From the NCBI GenBank assembly GCA_964477195.1, contig CAYZCX010000006.1:1-63166 (forward strand): DNA of 63,166 nucleotides, read 5' to 3'. Within the stretch, counting starts at the first letter, position 1; each line of letters starts with the position of its first letter. The stretch is from JALRBM01 sp964477195. Lineage in GTDB: Bacteria; Patescibacteriota; Saccharimonadia; Saccharimonadales; Saccharimonadaceae. Position numbers and translations under genes: made by a program. Positions 34,800 to 43,400 of this stretch are shown one piece after another. Below the pieces are notes generated by a model that saw nothing but the letters and a program-made list of their open reading frames with translations, did not search any database and was not told where the DNA came from.

Positions 34800-36572
34800 T
34801 CAGCTGGGGTGACGCTGTCGGTATTCGTCAGCCAGCTTGCCTAGGCACTGAGCCAGCTCGGGCTCGGTCATCTGTGCGGGCGGTTTGTCGCATCCCGTAC
34901 CGGCACTGGGTTGTGCTGGTTGATTGGGCTGTTGGGGGTCGATGTTCATGCTGACGGACTTCGACGGGAGGATCGTTCCATCCTGTCTGATCGTGGCGAT
35001 CGTCGGCTTGACCGCTGCCGTCACCGGGAGGGTGATGACGTAGACCGGCTGTCCGCCTCGTTCGCCGTAGACCTGCCAGGTGATACTGTTCAGCGGCAGG
35101 TATTCGACGATCTTGCCACCGTTCGCAATGAACGCCGGATCTTGCGTGCCGATCACCTGCTTCACGGTGTTGTCGAGCGTGTCGAGGCTGACTTGCCTCG
35201 TATCCTTTCCGTCCAACACGTACACATTGAGTGGGTTCAACACTCCCTGGTTCATCTCATCTGCGGCCTGGAGGCCGTATGCGACGAACAGCTGCGTGTC
35301 ACCCGTGGGCGTCATGGGCGACACCCAGTAGAGCCGTTTCGTCACGGCATCACGGAGCAAATACTCCGATGCGTTGCCCGTTTGGGCGTCCGCGTCAGTT
35401 GCTTCGTAGCCGAAACCAGTCCCACTGTTCTTTTCACCGCGTCCAGCTGCCCACTTCAGCATTTCCCGTTGCTTGCCAAGAAGCGAGGGCGGGTATACCG
35501 GACCGGGCAATTCTCCGGATTTCACCGATGTCCTGAAATCGAACACCGGATCACCACTTTGTGATCCACGCAGGATCAGCACACCCGCGGCCGCCTCGAC
35601 GGTACGGTTGTTGTAGTTGACCACCTGCTTCATGGGCATGACGATCACGGGTTTGCTGCCATCGCAGTATCCCCAGATGTCGTTGTTATCCCAGAAGTAG
35701 GCTCGGTACCTCTCGGCGATCAGGTTGACGAGATTGTTCATTTTCTCGCCACCAAATGCGCGGTTGAAGTTGTATTCGTCGCGGTTGAAGTAACACTCGG
35801 TCGGTTCGCCCTTTCCACTCCATTCCACCACGCCGTACATCGGCGTCAGCTTGCCGGAGCCGTCACGAATGCCGGTCCACTTGCCGCCGTCACCTTCCTT
35901 GTTGTAGAGGTAGGTGACGGAGTCATTCATCAGACTGACGCCCGACGTGTCCCCGGTCTTCTTCGAGAGAAAGAACGTCGCGCCGGTCAGCGATGACGTC
36001 CGTGCTTCCCAGTTGGTGTCAGGAAGCGTGCCCTCTCTGATACAGCTGGGTACGTCGTGCTTGCCGACCAGCTGACAGCGTTTGCCGTCACCGGTGGTTG
36101 CACCATCCAGCAAGGGTTTCATGCTGCCTGGTGCCTTGTTGAGATCGAGGGTAGGCGTGTAGAACGTGGTCGACGCGTTGTAGTAACGCGCTTCGTCCTT
36201 GTCGTTCTCCCAGAATGCGTTCCAGGTGAAGGCTGTACTGCTGGCAACGAGCATTACTAGCACGATGAGGATCAGTTGGCCGGGTGATGCTTTGCCTTCA
36301 CCTTCCTTCTTGGACTTCAAGGAGAGGCATGAGATCACGATCGTCCCGACGAAACCGATGAACATCATGATCCAGAACAAGCCCGTAGCGTTGAAGATGT
36401 TCAGGCCATCCGGCAGCAGTTCGTCCTTGATGGCTCTCTCGTAGTCACGCCGCCAGTCCATGCCGGGGGTGACAACAGCGAAAAAGAGCCAAATCGCGAA
36501 CATGCCGGCAGGGATCCATCCCCACCACAGTGCAAGCCAGAAAGCTCGGCTGTTTTGCAACCTTTTCAGCAC
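34800..36572 (-). CDS. Large membrane protein, 590 aa (cassette gene)
   Basis: Three membrane segments lie in the first 125 residues (about 11-33, 62-82, 98-117). About 470 predicted extracytoplasmic residues follow, with paired Cys and many Trp/Tyr residues (DNNDIWGYCDG, NRDEYNFNRAFGG), ending in a Pro/Gln-rich linker and a short C-terminal helix. No family is recognised. The start is GTG, preceded by GGAAGGATG. It is the largest cassette gene, of higher GC than its neighbours, with its own promoter, leader hairpin and 3' hairpin. Confidence 0.7.
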   Translation of the reverse strand: MLKRLQNSRAFWLALWWGWIPAGMFAIWLFFAVVTPGMDWRRDYERAIKDELLPDGLNIFNATGLFWIMMFIGFVGTIVISCLSLKSKKEGEGKASPGQLILIVLVMLVASSTAFTWNAFWENDKDEARYYNASTTFYTPTLDLNKAPGSMKPLLDGATTGDGKRCQLVGKHDVPSCIREGTLPDTNWEARTSSLTGATFFLSKKTGDTSGVSLMNDSVTYLYNKEGDGGKWTGIRDGSGKLTPMYGVVEWSGKGEPTECYFNRDEYNFNRAFGGEKMNNLVNLIAERYRAYFWDNNDIWGYCDGSKPVIVMPMKQVVNYNNRTVEAAAGVLILRGSQSGDPVFDFRTSVKSGELPGPVYPPSLLGKQREMLKWAAGRGEKNSGTGFGYEATDADAQTGNASEYLLRDAVTKRLYWVSPMTPTGDTQLFVAYGLQAADEMNQGVLNPLNVYVLDGKDTRQVSLDTLDNTVKQVIGTQDPAFIANGGKIVEYLPLNSITWQVYGERGGQPVYVITLPVTAAVKPTIATIRQDGTILPSKSVSMNIDPQQPNQPAQPSAGTGCDKPPAQMTEPELAQCLGKLADEYRQRHPS

Positions 36573-36595
36573 AGGATCACATCCTTCCGAATTGT

Positions 36596-36648
36596 CGTAG
36601 GTGCTCGTTTGCCACCTACGTTAAGGTAACAGAGCTTGCGATATTATA
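36596..36648 (-). promoter_or_regulatory. -10 box and leader hairpin of the 34800 cassette
   Basis: On the minus strand TATAAT (36648-36643) precedes CGTAGGTG/CACCTACG (36620-36613 with 36603-36596), an 8-bp stem with a 9-base loop about 20 bases into the transcript. Confidence 0.6.
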
Positions 36649-36709
36649 TCATATTTTCTAACAATTGGCGATAGATTGCCAAGATCATTCACGGTTAAGC
36701 CACGCATTC

Positions 36710-36766
36710 TTGCATGATGAGCAGAATACTGATATAAATTGTACGAACAGTTCTCTTCTCGGAGAA
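36710..36766 (+). promoter_or_regulatory. Cassette promoter with leader hairpin
   Basis: TTGCAT (36710-36715) and TATAAA (36733-36738) are 17 bases apart. TTCTC-ttctcg-GAGAA (36751-36766) lies just inside the transcript. Confidence 0.6.
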
Positions 36767-36779
36767 AGCGGAGTCTTCC

Positions 36780-37223
36780 ATGATTCTTAAGTTGAAGCGC
36801 TTGGATAGCGACACGTTCATTGCCCACTTCGAGGGCTTTTCACCCAAGTACCACGTGTTTTTTGAACAGGTCGGCCAGGAGGGTCACCCGCTCCATCAGT
36901 TATTTCAAGAATTCGTTAAGACTCGTCGGCCAGATTTTGAAGTAACCGCCAGGAGTGGGTGGCGGAATTGTTTCACTGTCCGTTTTTCGCAAGGTGAATA
37001 TGGTGAAGCGGCTTGGGTAATCAAGACACTTTTTGAGCAGTTTGTCGCTGAGCTTTGGCAGTATGAAATGTTCAGATCGTTTAGCGGATCTGATCTTATC
37101 AGCGACGTGAAGTTTGAAAGCTGGCAGCCAATCGACGATATCATGTTTTGGCTAGGGGGTATGCGTCTTGATGAGTGGTCGGTTATCAAAGACTACACTC
37201 AACGACTCATCGCAGATCACTGA
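36780..37223 (+). CDS. Unrecognised 147-aa protein (cassette gene)
   Basis: A soluble, aromatic-rich protein (many Phe and Trp) with no recognised domain; the second half looks helical. GCGGAG precedes the ATG. It is monocistronic, with its own promoter and a 3' hairpin. Confidence 0.65.
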   Translation: MILKLKRLDSDTFIAHFEGFSPKYHVFFEQVGQEGHPLHQLFQEFVKTRRPDFEVTARSGWRNCFTVRFSQGEYGEAAWVIKTLFEQFVAELWQYEMFRSFSGSDLISDVKFESWQPIDDIMFWLGGMRLDEWSVIKDYTQRLIADH

Positions 37224-37232
37224 TTGTTCCCG

Positions 37233-37255
37233 CCCCACGGCAGCCAGCCGTGGGG
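37233..37255 (+). terminator. 3' hairpin of the 36780 cassette
   Basis: CCCCACGGC (37233-37241) pairs with GCCGTGGGG (37247-37255), followed by ATTTCTCTATTT. Confidence 0.75.
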
Positions 37256-37261
37256 ATTTCT

Positions 37262-37732
37262 CTATTTCATCATGCGTTTTGCATCGCGTTCTTGATCGCG
37301 ACGCTTCAGCGTTTCGCGCTTGTCATAGCGCTTTTTTCCTTTTCCAAGAGCGATGACAATCTTGATATATTTTCCGTTGGTGAGAAGCTTGGTGGGGATA
37401 ATGGACTTGCCCGAATCTCGCTCGCTTATGAGCGCATCGATTTGTTTGCGATTTGCGAGGAGTTTGCGTGGCTCCGTATCAACAGTGCGAGCCCCTGTTT
37501 GTCCACTCTGATTGAGCTTGAGGCTAAAACTCGCATTATTGAGCCAAAGTTCATTATTTCGAATCGAAATGAAGGCGCCTTTCAACTGCACATGACCATC
37601 ACGGGCAGCGCGCACTTCTGGCCCAGTGAGGACAATCCCCGCAATGATTTCGTCACCAAGTTCATAATCAAATCGTGCTCGTCGATTGACGATGGCATTG
37701 GTCTTTGGTGCTTTTTTCTTATTGCCGGGCAT
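37262..37732 (-). CDS. smpB: SsrA-binding protein SmpB
   Basis: A 156-residue OB-fold protein with NRRARFDYELGDEIIAGIVLTGPEVRAAR near residue 17 and the basic C-terminal tail KKRYDKRETLKRRDQERDAKR. It delivers tmRNA to stalled ribosomes. TATAAT lies 9 bases before the ATG, with GGAGG between them, so the mRNA may start within or just after that GGAGG. Confidence 0.96.
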   Translation of the reverse strand: MPGNKKKAPKTNAIVNRRARFDYELGDEIIAGIVLTGPEVRAARDGHVQLKGAFISIRNNELWLNNASFSLKLNQSGQTGARTVDTEPRKLLANRKQIDALISERDSGKSIIPTKLLTNGKYIKIVIALGKGKKRYDKRETLKRRDQERDAKRMMK

Positions 37733-37804
37733 ACTTCCTCCATTATACCAGAGGTGAGAACAGATCATAGGGTGATGTTGCCGGGGGTCTTGTATACTAA
37801 GGCC

Positions 37805-38503
37805 ATGTATAGACGTATCCTTCTCAAACTCTCAGGCGAACAGCTTCAAGGCAAATATGATGGAGGGCTCGATACGAGTCGCCTGCTATGGATCGCAAGT
37901 GAGATTAAAAAAGTAAAAGCTACTGAAATCGTGGTGATGATCGGTGGCGGAAATTTTGTCCGTGGCGCACAAGTAGCTGGTGAGGAGATCGAGCGAGTCA
38001 CAGCCGATAACATGGGAATGCTCAGTACGATGATTAACGCACTGGCACTGACGGATGTATTTAATTCTGCAGGTGTCGATACGCGGGCGCTTTCGAGTGT
38101 CAGGGCTGATCAAGTTCTTGACCAATTTACTCATCGTCGCGCTTTTAGTCACTTGGCAAAGGGCCGCGTGGTCGTTATCGCGGGTGGTATCGGTCAGCCC
38201 TATCTCACCACGGATACGGCAGCGGTTAGCCTTGCACTCCAGCTTAAATGCGATGCGATTCTGAAAGCAACCAAAGTCGACGGCGTGTATGAGAGTGATC
38301 CCATGGTCAATCCAGCGGCAAAAAGATACGAGTCACTTTCGCTCAAAGATGCTGTCGAACTTCCCGAAGTACGCGTGATGGACAAAGCGGCAATGGCGCT
38401 TGCCGCCGATCACAACCAAACAATTATCGTCTGCGAGCTTTTAAAGGAAGACAATATTGCCCGAGCGGCCGCCGGCGAAGTTGTGGGGACAAAAGTTAGT
38501 TGA
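37805..38503 (+). CDS. pyrH: UMP kinase
   Basis: A 232-residue amino-acid-kinase fold with LLKLSGEQLQG, VMIGGGNFVRGAQ, ADNMGMLSTMINALAL and the T-x-D-P-like VYESDPMVNPAAKRY. It phosphorylates UMP. The start MYRRILLK at 37805 is chosen because TATACT ends 6 bases upstream (leaderless); the open frame extends further upstream but antisense to smpB. Confidence 0.96.
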   Translation: MYRRILLKLSGEQLQGKYDGGLDTSRLLWIASEIKKVKATEIVVMIGGGNFVRGAQVAGEEIERVTADNMGMLSTMINALALTDVFNSAGVDTRALSSVRADQVLDQFTHRRAFSHLAKGRVVVIAGGIGQPYLTTDTAAVSLALQLKCDAILKATKVDGVYESDPMVNPAAKRYESLSLKDAVELPEVRVMDKAAMALAADHNQTIIVCELLKEDNIARAAAGEVVGTKVS

Positions 38504-38901
38504 GTAATCGAGAAAAGTCTTCTCGTCTTATCAATTTTGGCGAAGTTATTCGAGTAGAAGAGACAGACCCTCATACCGGAGAAGTATGTTACTCAGGTCC
38601 TGGTGTGGTGGTTGACGTTCAGGGCGCCTCAATGGGCGTTGCCGATATTGTTGAAATTAATGACAGGACATATCTGACGAGTTTCGGCACTACTTATGGA
38701 ACTCCGCGACCCATAGAGGGCGCGAGACCCTGGACGCCACTTGAGATCGCGACTGCTGTCGCCGATGGTATATTTGAAAAAACGCCCGAGGGTGAAATCG
38801 TCGAAAGCCAGCGACCCGAGTATAAATTGGTCGTTAATTCACTCCTCCGTTCTCTTACCGAGCGCCAAAAACAATCGCCTTGGCATTATCCTTTAAGCTA
38901 G
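38500..38901 (+). CDS. Unrecognised 133-aa protein coupled to pyrH
   Basis: Starts at a TTG that overlaps the pyrH stop (TTGA), so it is translationally coupled. It has a beta-rich first half (VIRVEETDPHTGEVCYSGPG) and a helical second half. No family is recognised. Confidence 0.6.
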   Translation: MSNREKSSRLINFGEVIRVEETDPHTGEVCYSGPGVVVDVQGASMGVADIVEINDRTYLTSFGTTYGTPRPIEGARPWTPLEIATAVADGIFEKTPEGEIVESQRPEYKLVVNSLLRSLTERQKQSPWHYPLS

Positions 38902-38910
38902 CAAAACGAC

Positions 38911-39660
38911 TTATTTTTTTAATTTTCCACTGCCTTTTTTTGCGTAATCGCCCATAGAATAATCAAAGAGCGGTTTGGTTATCTTCATGCCGTGCGTGTA
39001 GCGGTATGCCTCTGCATAAATCGCCCGAAAAATACTGTGTCCTTCACCTTCCTCAAAACGGCGTGCCGATGAAATAAAATACGTTCCTCGCACAATACCG
39101 AACTTTGCCCCCTCTTTTCGGGCACGATATGCGTAATCGTAATCTTCCATAATCCAGAGCGATGGATCAAATCCATGAATAAGCTCATGAAGCTCTTTGG
39201 TAACAAAAAAACAGCTAAAAAAAATCGGCCACGGTGTGAGTGACATCATATTCACGTACCCGTTCATCACGCGAGACCCGGCGCGGAGCTCGGTCGACGC
39301 TGCATCCATACGCTGTGAAAATCCCCCGACTTCGAGTCCGCGCCTGACAATTGCTTGACGGGTTTTCTTGATCAAATCAGGTTGCAGCTGAACATCCGCA
39401 TCCATAAAAAACAACACATCGCCCGTTGCCGCCTCGGCCCCTTCATTTCGGGCATGGGTCACCCCCTTTTCCTTTGCGGGAATCACCTTAATAGGAAGTC
39501 GATCGGCGTAGCCGCGCACTACCGACGCAGTTTCGTCGGTTGAATGAGAATCAATCACGATAACCTCATCAACGGGAAGCGTCTGGGCGACAAGCGAATC
39601 GAGAAGTTTTTCAACTGTGCCGACCTCATTTTTACAAGGGATGATGACAGACAATTTCAT
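38911..39660 (-). CDS. GT2 family glycosyltransferase
   Basis: A 249-residue GT-A enzyme: LSVIIPCKNEVGTVEKLLDSL, VIVIDSHSTDET, FFMDADVQLQPD (DxD) and an ED pair in WIMEDYDYAYRAR. It transfers a sugar to an unknown acceptor. TATACT ends 6 bases before the ATG (leaderless). Confidence 0.9.
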   Translation of the reverse strand: MKLSVIIPCKNEVGTVEKLLDSLVAQTLPVDEVIVIDSHSTDETASVVRGYADRLPIKVIPAKEKGVTHARNEGAEAATGDVLFFMDADVQLQPDLIKKTRQAIVRRGLEVGGFSQRMDAASTELRAGSRVMNGYVNMMSLTPWPIFFSCFFVTKELHELIHGFDPSLWIMEDYDYAYRARKEGAKFGIVRGTYFISSARRFEEGEGHSIFRAIYAEAYRYTHGMKITKPLFDYSMGDYAKKGSGKLKK

Positions 39661-39711
39661 AGCCGTAGTATACCATGCTTCCCCTCACGATATGCGGTAT
39701 ACTATTAGCAA

Positions 39712-40563
39712 ATGACAAATGCGCATACCCCCCTTCTTGATATTGGTAAGCAGTTCCGTGAGGTAACAAAAGAGCATAATGGCACTAGCTATATTTGGCT
39801 GGTTGCAAATGAATCAGCCAAAAAAGCCGTCATCCTTGTACATGGAGTGACGGGTAACAAACTCGATATGGTTGTGCTCGGTGCCGAATACGTCAAACGC
39901 GGCTATGCTGTGTATGCCCCGGATCTGCCCGGCCACGGTAAAGCTCCTGTATCGGATGCGAAAACATTTGATGATTTGGGCGACTGGTTAAAGGAGTGTA
40001 TCGAAGCAATCGGGAGGCATCCGTTTATGATTGTCGGCAATTCTTTTGCCTCCGCGATGTGCTATAACTATGCGATTCAAGGATATCTTTCTCCTGATAC
40101 GCACCTTATTTTGTCTTGTCCTACTCCCGATATCGCGTGGACGTCACGTGCACTACGTCGAGCGAGTGGCATTCTCCCTAATAAAACTGCAACAAAAGCC
40201 TATAATTCGTATCTTGGTATAAAAATACGTGTGGAGTACCTTGCGCGATCCCGCGAGCCTTCGGCAAAAAAATGGCTCAACGAGTCGGAATATCACAAAA
40301 TTCCATTTATTGAGGCAAGAGTTGGCAATCACCTCTCGAAGCTTCTCGCGACACACAATCCTTTTCTTGCACCAATGCTTCCGGTCGAGGTTCAAAAACA
40401 AATCACGGTTATCGTCGGCGCGAAAGATAATGTCATCACCCGCAAAAGCCTCCCGATGCTCCGGCAGATATTACCAAAGGCGAGAATTCTCATCATCCCA
40501 AGTGTTGGCCATATTCTCCATTTTGAAGCTCCAATACAGATAGCGCAGAAGACCTTAGAATAG
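39712..40563 (+). CDS. Alpha/beta hydrolase
   Basis: A 283-residue hydrolase with an oxyanion-region VILVHGVTGNKLD, nucleophile in IVGNSFASAM, an Asp in VGAKDNVI and catalytic His in PSVGHILHFE. Substrate unknown. TATACT ends 8 bases before the ATG (leaderless). Confidence 0.88.
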   Translation: MTNAHTPLLDIGKQFREVTKEHNGTSYIWLVANESAKKAVILVHGVTGNKLDMVVLGAEYVKRGYAVYAPDLPGHGKAPVSDAKTFDDLGDWLKECIEAIGRHPFMIVGNSFASAMCYNYAIQGYLSPDTHLILSCPTPDIAWTSRALRRASGILPNKTATKAYNSYLGIKIRVEYLARSREPSAKKWLNESEYHKIPFIEARVGNHLSKLLATHNPFLAPMLPVEVQKQITVIVGAKDNVITRKSLPMLRQILPKARILIIPSVGHILHFEAPIQIAQKTLE

Positions 40564-40671
40564 TTTACCTGCGTAGAAGTTTCATATCTGAAGTGATACT
40601 AATTTACAAATAAGCTATTTTATTATATTATCTACATGTAGCAGAATCCGCCTCTTTGGAAGGAATTGACT

Positions 40672-41298
40672 ATGACCGGCTCGCCACTTGACGGAGCGAT
40701 CATTTCATCGGAGCAGATCATCAAGATCAGTCATCCGCTTGCTGCCACAAATCATCGACAGTGGGCTGCGTGGGAAGGCTTGGTGCTTCGTGAATCAGAG
40801 GCTTCCACATCGGAAGCTGCTGACATCATCGAGCGTGCACAGGCTGGAGGACTCGATAGCATACTGTCGGTCCACGCTCAAATGGTCGTGGGGATCGTAA
40901 GCCACACTGTTGGAGAGTTCGCGTACCAGCCGGACCTTTCGATGGTTGTGGCACGAAAGCGCGAACAGTTTGTCGGATGGGTGCACTACGCCATCACCAG
41001 GATGAGGGAAGACCGTCACCGATGGCTGTTGCAGTGTCGGACACCCTTTTTGGTGCTGCCGAGTGATATGCAAGCTTCGGACTATGTCGAAGCTGGAAAA
41101 GACCTGCAAGTGGTCGCAAGATCCGGTGGGCTCGTACTCACCGAACCGCTTCCCGAGCTCAGTCCACAATCGCCCGAACAACTGAAGCGCGCACGGGCAA
41201 GGCACAGCCTGGGCATGCACGGCGCGTACCTCAGTTGCGAGCGGCCATGGACCAATATCTGCGTAGGCTGCCACCACGAGTGGCCTATATCCTACTAA
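40672..41298 (+). CDS. Unrecognised 208-aa protein (cassette gene)
   Basis: A soluble, mostly helical protein with three Cys residues near the C-terminus (LSCERPW, ICVGCHHEW), where CVGCH could bind zinc. The ATG is chosen because GGAAGGA lies upstream; an upstream in-frame TTG is less likely. Promoter-like TTTACA and TATTAT lie at about 40610-40635, followed by a short CTACATGTAG palindrome. Confidence 0.65.
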   Translation: MTGSPLDGAIISSEQIIKISHPLAATNHRQWAAWEGLVLRESEASTSEAADIIERAQAGGLDSILSVHAQMVVGIVSHTVGEFAYQPDLSMVVARKREQFVGWVHYAITRMREDRHRWLLQCRTPFLVLPSDMQASDYVEAGKDLQVVARSGGLVLTEPLPELSPQSPEQLKRARARHSLGMHGAYLSCERPWTNICVGCHHEWPISY

Positions 41299-41313
41299 GC
41301 CGCACTACGGGCG

Positions 41314-41345
41314 TAATGAGCGCCGTCGGTAGGCGGCTCTCATTA
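41314..41345 (+). terminator. 3' hairpin of the 40672 cassette
   Basis: TAATGAGCGCC pairs with GGCGgCTCtCATTA with two bulged bases. Confidence 0.65.
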
Positions 41346-41399
41346 TGTTTAAAATTCAGACAAGTGCTCTTCCCGCCATCAAAAAAGCAATGGGTAGTA

Positions 41400-41461
41400 T
41401 TGACTTAATATATAAAATATGATATTATAATAAAACGATGCGCCTTAGAAGTAAGGTGCAT
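41400..41461 (+). promoter_or_regulatory. Cassette promoter with 9-bp 5'-end hairpin
   Basis: TTGACT (41400-41405) is 17 bases from TATTAT (41423-41428); TATAAT overlaps at 41426-41431. Six bases later ATGCGCCTT-agaagt-AAGGTGCAT (41438-41461) forms a 9-bp stem at the predicted RNA start. Confidence 0.7.
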
Positions 41462-41489
41462 GATCCCGAACAATTAGGAGAGGAAAATC

Positions 41490-42224
41490 GTGTCCGACAC
41501 GAAGAGAACGTCCCACATGCCCCTCGTTCTGGGCGGAGTCCTGCTCGTCACCCTCGTGGTGGTGGCGGGTCTCACCCAGCCGTGGACCATGCTCTGGCCC
41601 TCGTCGTCCCCCGTCGCGGCCACCTACGACCAGCCGGTCGCGGGTATGGCCGACCAGTACAGGGACTTCGACCCGGACTTGCCGGTGCCCGCGTTCAGCC
41701 AGAACGAGGCTTCCGGTCCCGTCTTCGACTGCCCCCAGAACGATGGCAAGCCGCGCGTTACCTACGGTGACGTCGACAAGCTGACGCCGTGCTGGAACGG
41801 TGCCGTCCACGTGCTCGTGAAGAACGGCGTGCCGGGACTCCAGAAGTACACCAACGTCAACGGCGACAGCGCCAGTACGGAGGTCGTGCAGCCGAAGGAC
41901 CAGTTCGTCACCTACCAGGCCGGCAAGGAACACTGGAAGTTCTCGGTGATCCACAGCGATTCCACCGATGCCTACCACGCGGACTTCGTCTACCTGGCGG
42001 GCATGAACACCCACTTCGCCGCGTCGGAGATCTACTACCGCACCGGTGGTGGGCTCTGGCAGGTCGGTGGCAACTTCAACGACAAGAGCTTCGCGCAGGG
42101 CGAGACGCTGGAGGCCGTGATGGTGTTTCGCGACACCCGCGTGACTTCCACTTCGACCGATGTTCCGTTCATCTGGAACAACATGGCGAAGGGCAGCAGT
42201 CTCCCCCACTTCGTGAAGCGATGA
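41490..42224 (+). CDS. Single-pass membrane protein with extracytoplasmic domain, 244 aa (cassette gene, very GC-rich)
   Basis: One membrane helix (about 12-30) is followed by a Pro/Ala stalk and a domain of about 190 residues with a Cys pair (VFDCPQNDG, LTPCWNGAV) and beta-rich segments (HWKFSVIHS, HADFVYLAGMNTHFAASEIYYRTGGG). No family is recognised. The GTG start follows AGGAGAGG. GC is 60-70% in the lines I counted against about 48% in atpA, with strong G/C at codon third positions, a sign of transfer or of a different expression class. Confidence 0.75.
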   Translation: MSDTKRTSHMPLVLGGVLLVTLVVVAGLTQPWTMLWPSSSPVAATYDQPVAGMADQYRDFDPDLPVPAFSQNEASGPVFDCPQNDGKPRVTYGDVDKLTPCWNGAVHVLVKNGVPGLQKYTNVNGDSASTEVVQPKDQFVTYQAGKEHWKFSVIHSDSTDAYHADFVYLAGMNTHFAASEIYYRTGGGLWQVGGNFNDKSFAQGETLEAVMVFRDTRVTSTSTDVPFIWNNMAKGSSLPHFVKR

Positions 42225-42243
42225 CGTTCCTCCCCTAGGGATC

Positions 42244-42281
42244 GCATGGCGGACCGTAGCTGTTGCTACTGTCCGCCATGC
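42244..42281 (+). terminator. 3' hairpin of the 41490 cassette
   Basis: GCATGGCGGAC (42244-42254) pairs with GTCCGCCATGC (42271-42281), with an inner GTAG/CTAC stem. No U-tract follows directly. Confidence 0.75.
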
Positions 42282-42298
42282 AGAGGAACTTTTGTACA

Positions 42299-42319
42299 CC
42301 AGCGTAAGCTGGCTTTTTT
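42299..42319 (+). terminator. Second terminator with GTAA tetraloop and six T
   Basis: CCAGC-gtaa-GCTGG followed by C and TTTTTT. Confidence 0.85.
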
Positions 42320-42351
42320 ATTAGTTATATGGTATAATTTTAATAAATATT

Positions 42352-43332
42352 ATGACAAAGCCGCGATTTGAAGATTTTGCATTTACTTTCCCTTATGACG
42401 AGGAGGATATCGCCAAGGCAGCGATTGAAACACGTGAACGAATATATGTTCCAACGGGGGCCGGTGATAAAGCGGATCAAAAATTGGCAGTTTACCTCAC
42501 TGTCCCCGACGGCGTCGACCGCTCGAAGTCGCCTATTGTGCGTTTTCCTGCGTGGAGTGACGACAACGGTCGTCTCGAAGGAGCTTATTTTGATGCTCTT
42601 CTGGCGCGTGCGACTGATCGACCGGTATTAGCACCGAACGCTCCGGGTGTCGATTCGTCCGAATGGCGCGATGCTATTTATGATGAGACTCATCTTATGA
42701 CGTCGGATCAACATGAAGAATTGCGACGTCTCGGGTCATTCAGGAAAGTGGGAGCGGCAGTTGCCCGTGCACTTCACGAGGCATCAGAACAATTCGGGCT
42801 TACATCTGAGCATATCTATCATTCTTCTTCCCAGGGTGTCGCCTTGGCTGGTGCCGCGATGGCGGCTGCGCTTGCGCGTGGTGACAAGTTACAGGGCTTG
42901 GTATTTTCCGAAGGAGTAAACTTCCGAGAGCGCGGTCTTCTGACGCTCGCAGCTCAGTTTGGTCTGCAAAATCGCTATGCCGCTGGATATCTAGCCCAGA
43001 ACCCTGACATTATTCCCGCCGAAGAGATGCAGCACTGGGCTGCCCGAGTCAGAGAGGCCAAATCCGCCAACTGGTCCTATATCCAAGGACTGACTCAAGG
43101 TATGTTTGTGAGTGATGCAGGCGATGTCTCTCCTCTCCAGGAGCAGAAAGTTCCAGTACTCATGACCCGGGGAACGGCAAGTCATCTTTCGAATGGCGAA
43201 GCATACGCAGGTGTCAAAAACCACCTCCAAAGCAAGGGTGTTGTAGTTTTTGATAAACCTTATGAAGGTCATGATCACCCCTATACGATGACCGTTCAGT
43301 CGGTTGTTGATGCGGTAAATGAAATAGTCTAG
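42352..43332 (+). CDS. Alpha/beta-hydrolase-like protein, 326 aa
   Basis: The fold is suggested by PIVRFPAWSDDNGR (strand and oxyanion loop), HIYHSSSQGVALAGAAMA (nucleophile elbow, SxSxG-like), VPVLMTRGTASH and the terminal YEGHDHPYTM (His). It is diverged from typical members; substrate unknown. TATAAT lies 14 bases before the ATG. Confidence 0.7.
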   Translation: MTKPRFEDFAFTFPYDEEDIAKAAIETRERIYVPTGAGDKADQKLAVYLTVPDGVDRSKSPIVRFPAWSDDNGRLEGAYFDALLARATDRPVLAPNAPGVDSSEWRDAIYDETHLMTSDQHEELRRLGSFRKVGAAVARALHEASEQFGLTSEHIYHSSSQGVALAGAAMAAALARGDKLQGLVFSEGVNFRERGLLTLAAQFGLQNRYAAGYLAQNPDIIPAEEMQHWAARVREAKSANWSYIQGLTQGMFVSDAGDVSPLQEQKVPVLMTRGTASHLSNGEAYAGVKNHLQSKGVVVFDKPYEGHDHPYTMTVQSVVDAVNEIV

Positions 43333-43400
43333 TGCCAGAGATTTTGGTATACTACTGGTAAGTTTGCTGGGAAATCTTGCCCTGCAACATTTAAACCAAT

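Noticed and set aside
41445..42299. 284-codon frame antisense to the 41490 membrane protein gene
   Set aside because: It is Arg/Gly/Val/His-rich without domains and arises from the GC-rich third positions of the opposite strand. The plus frame has a promoter, AGGAGAGG, a membrane helix and a terminator.
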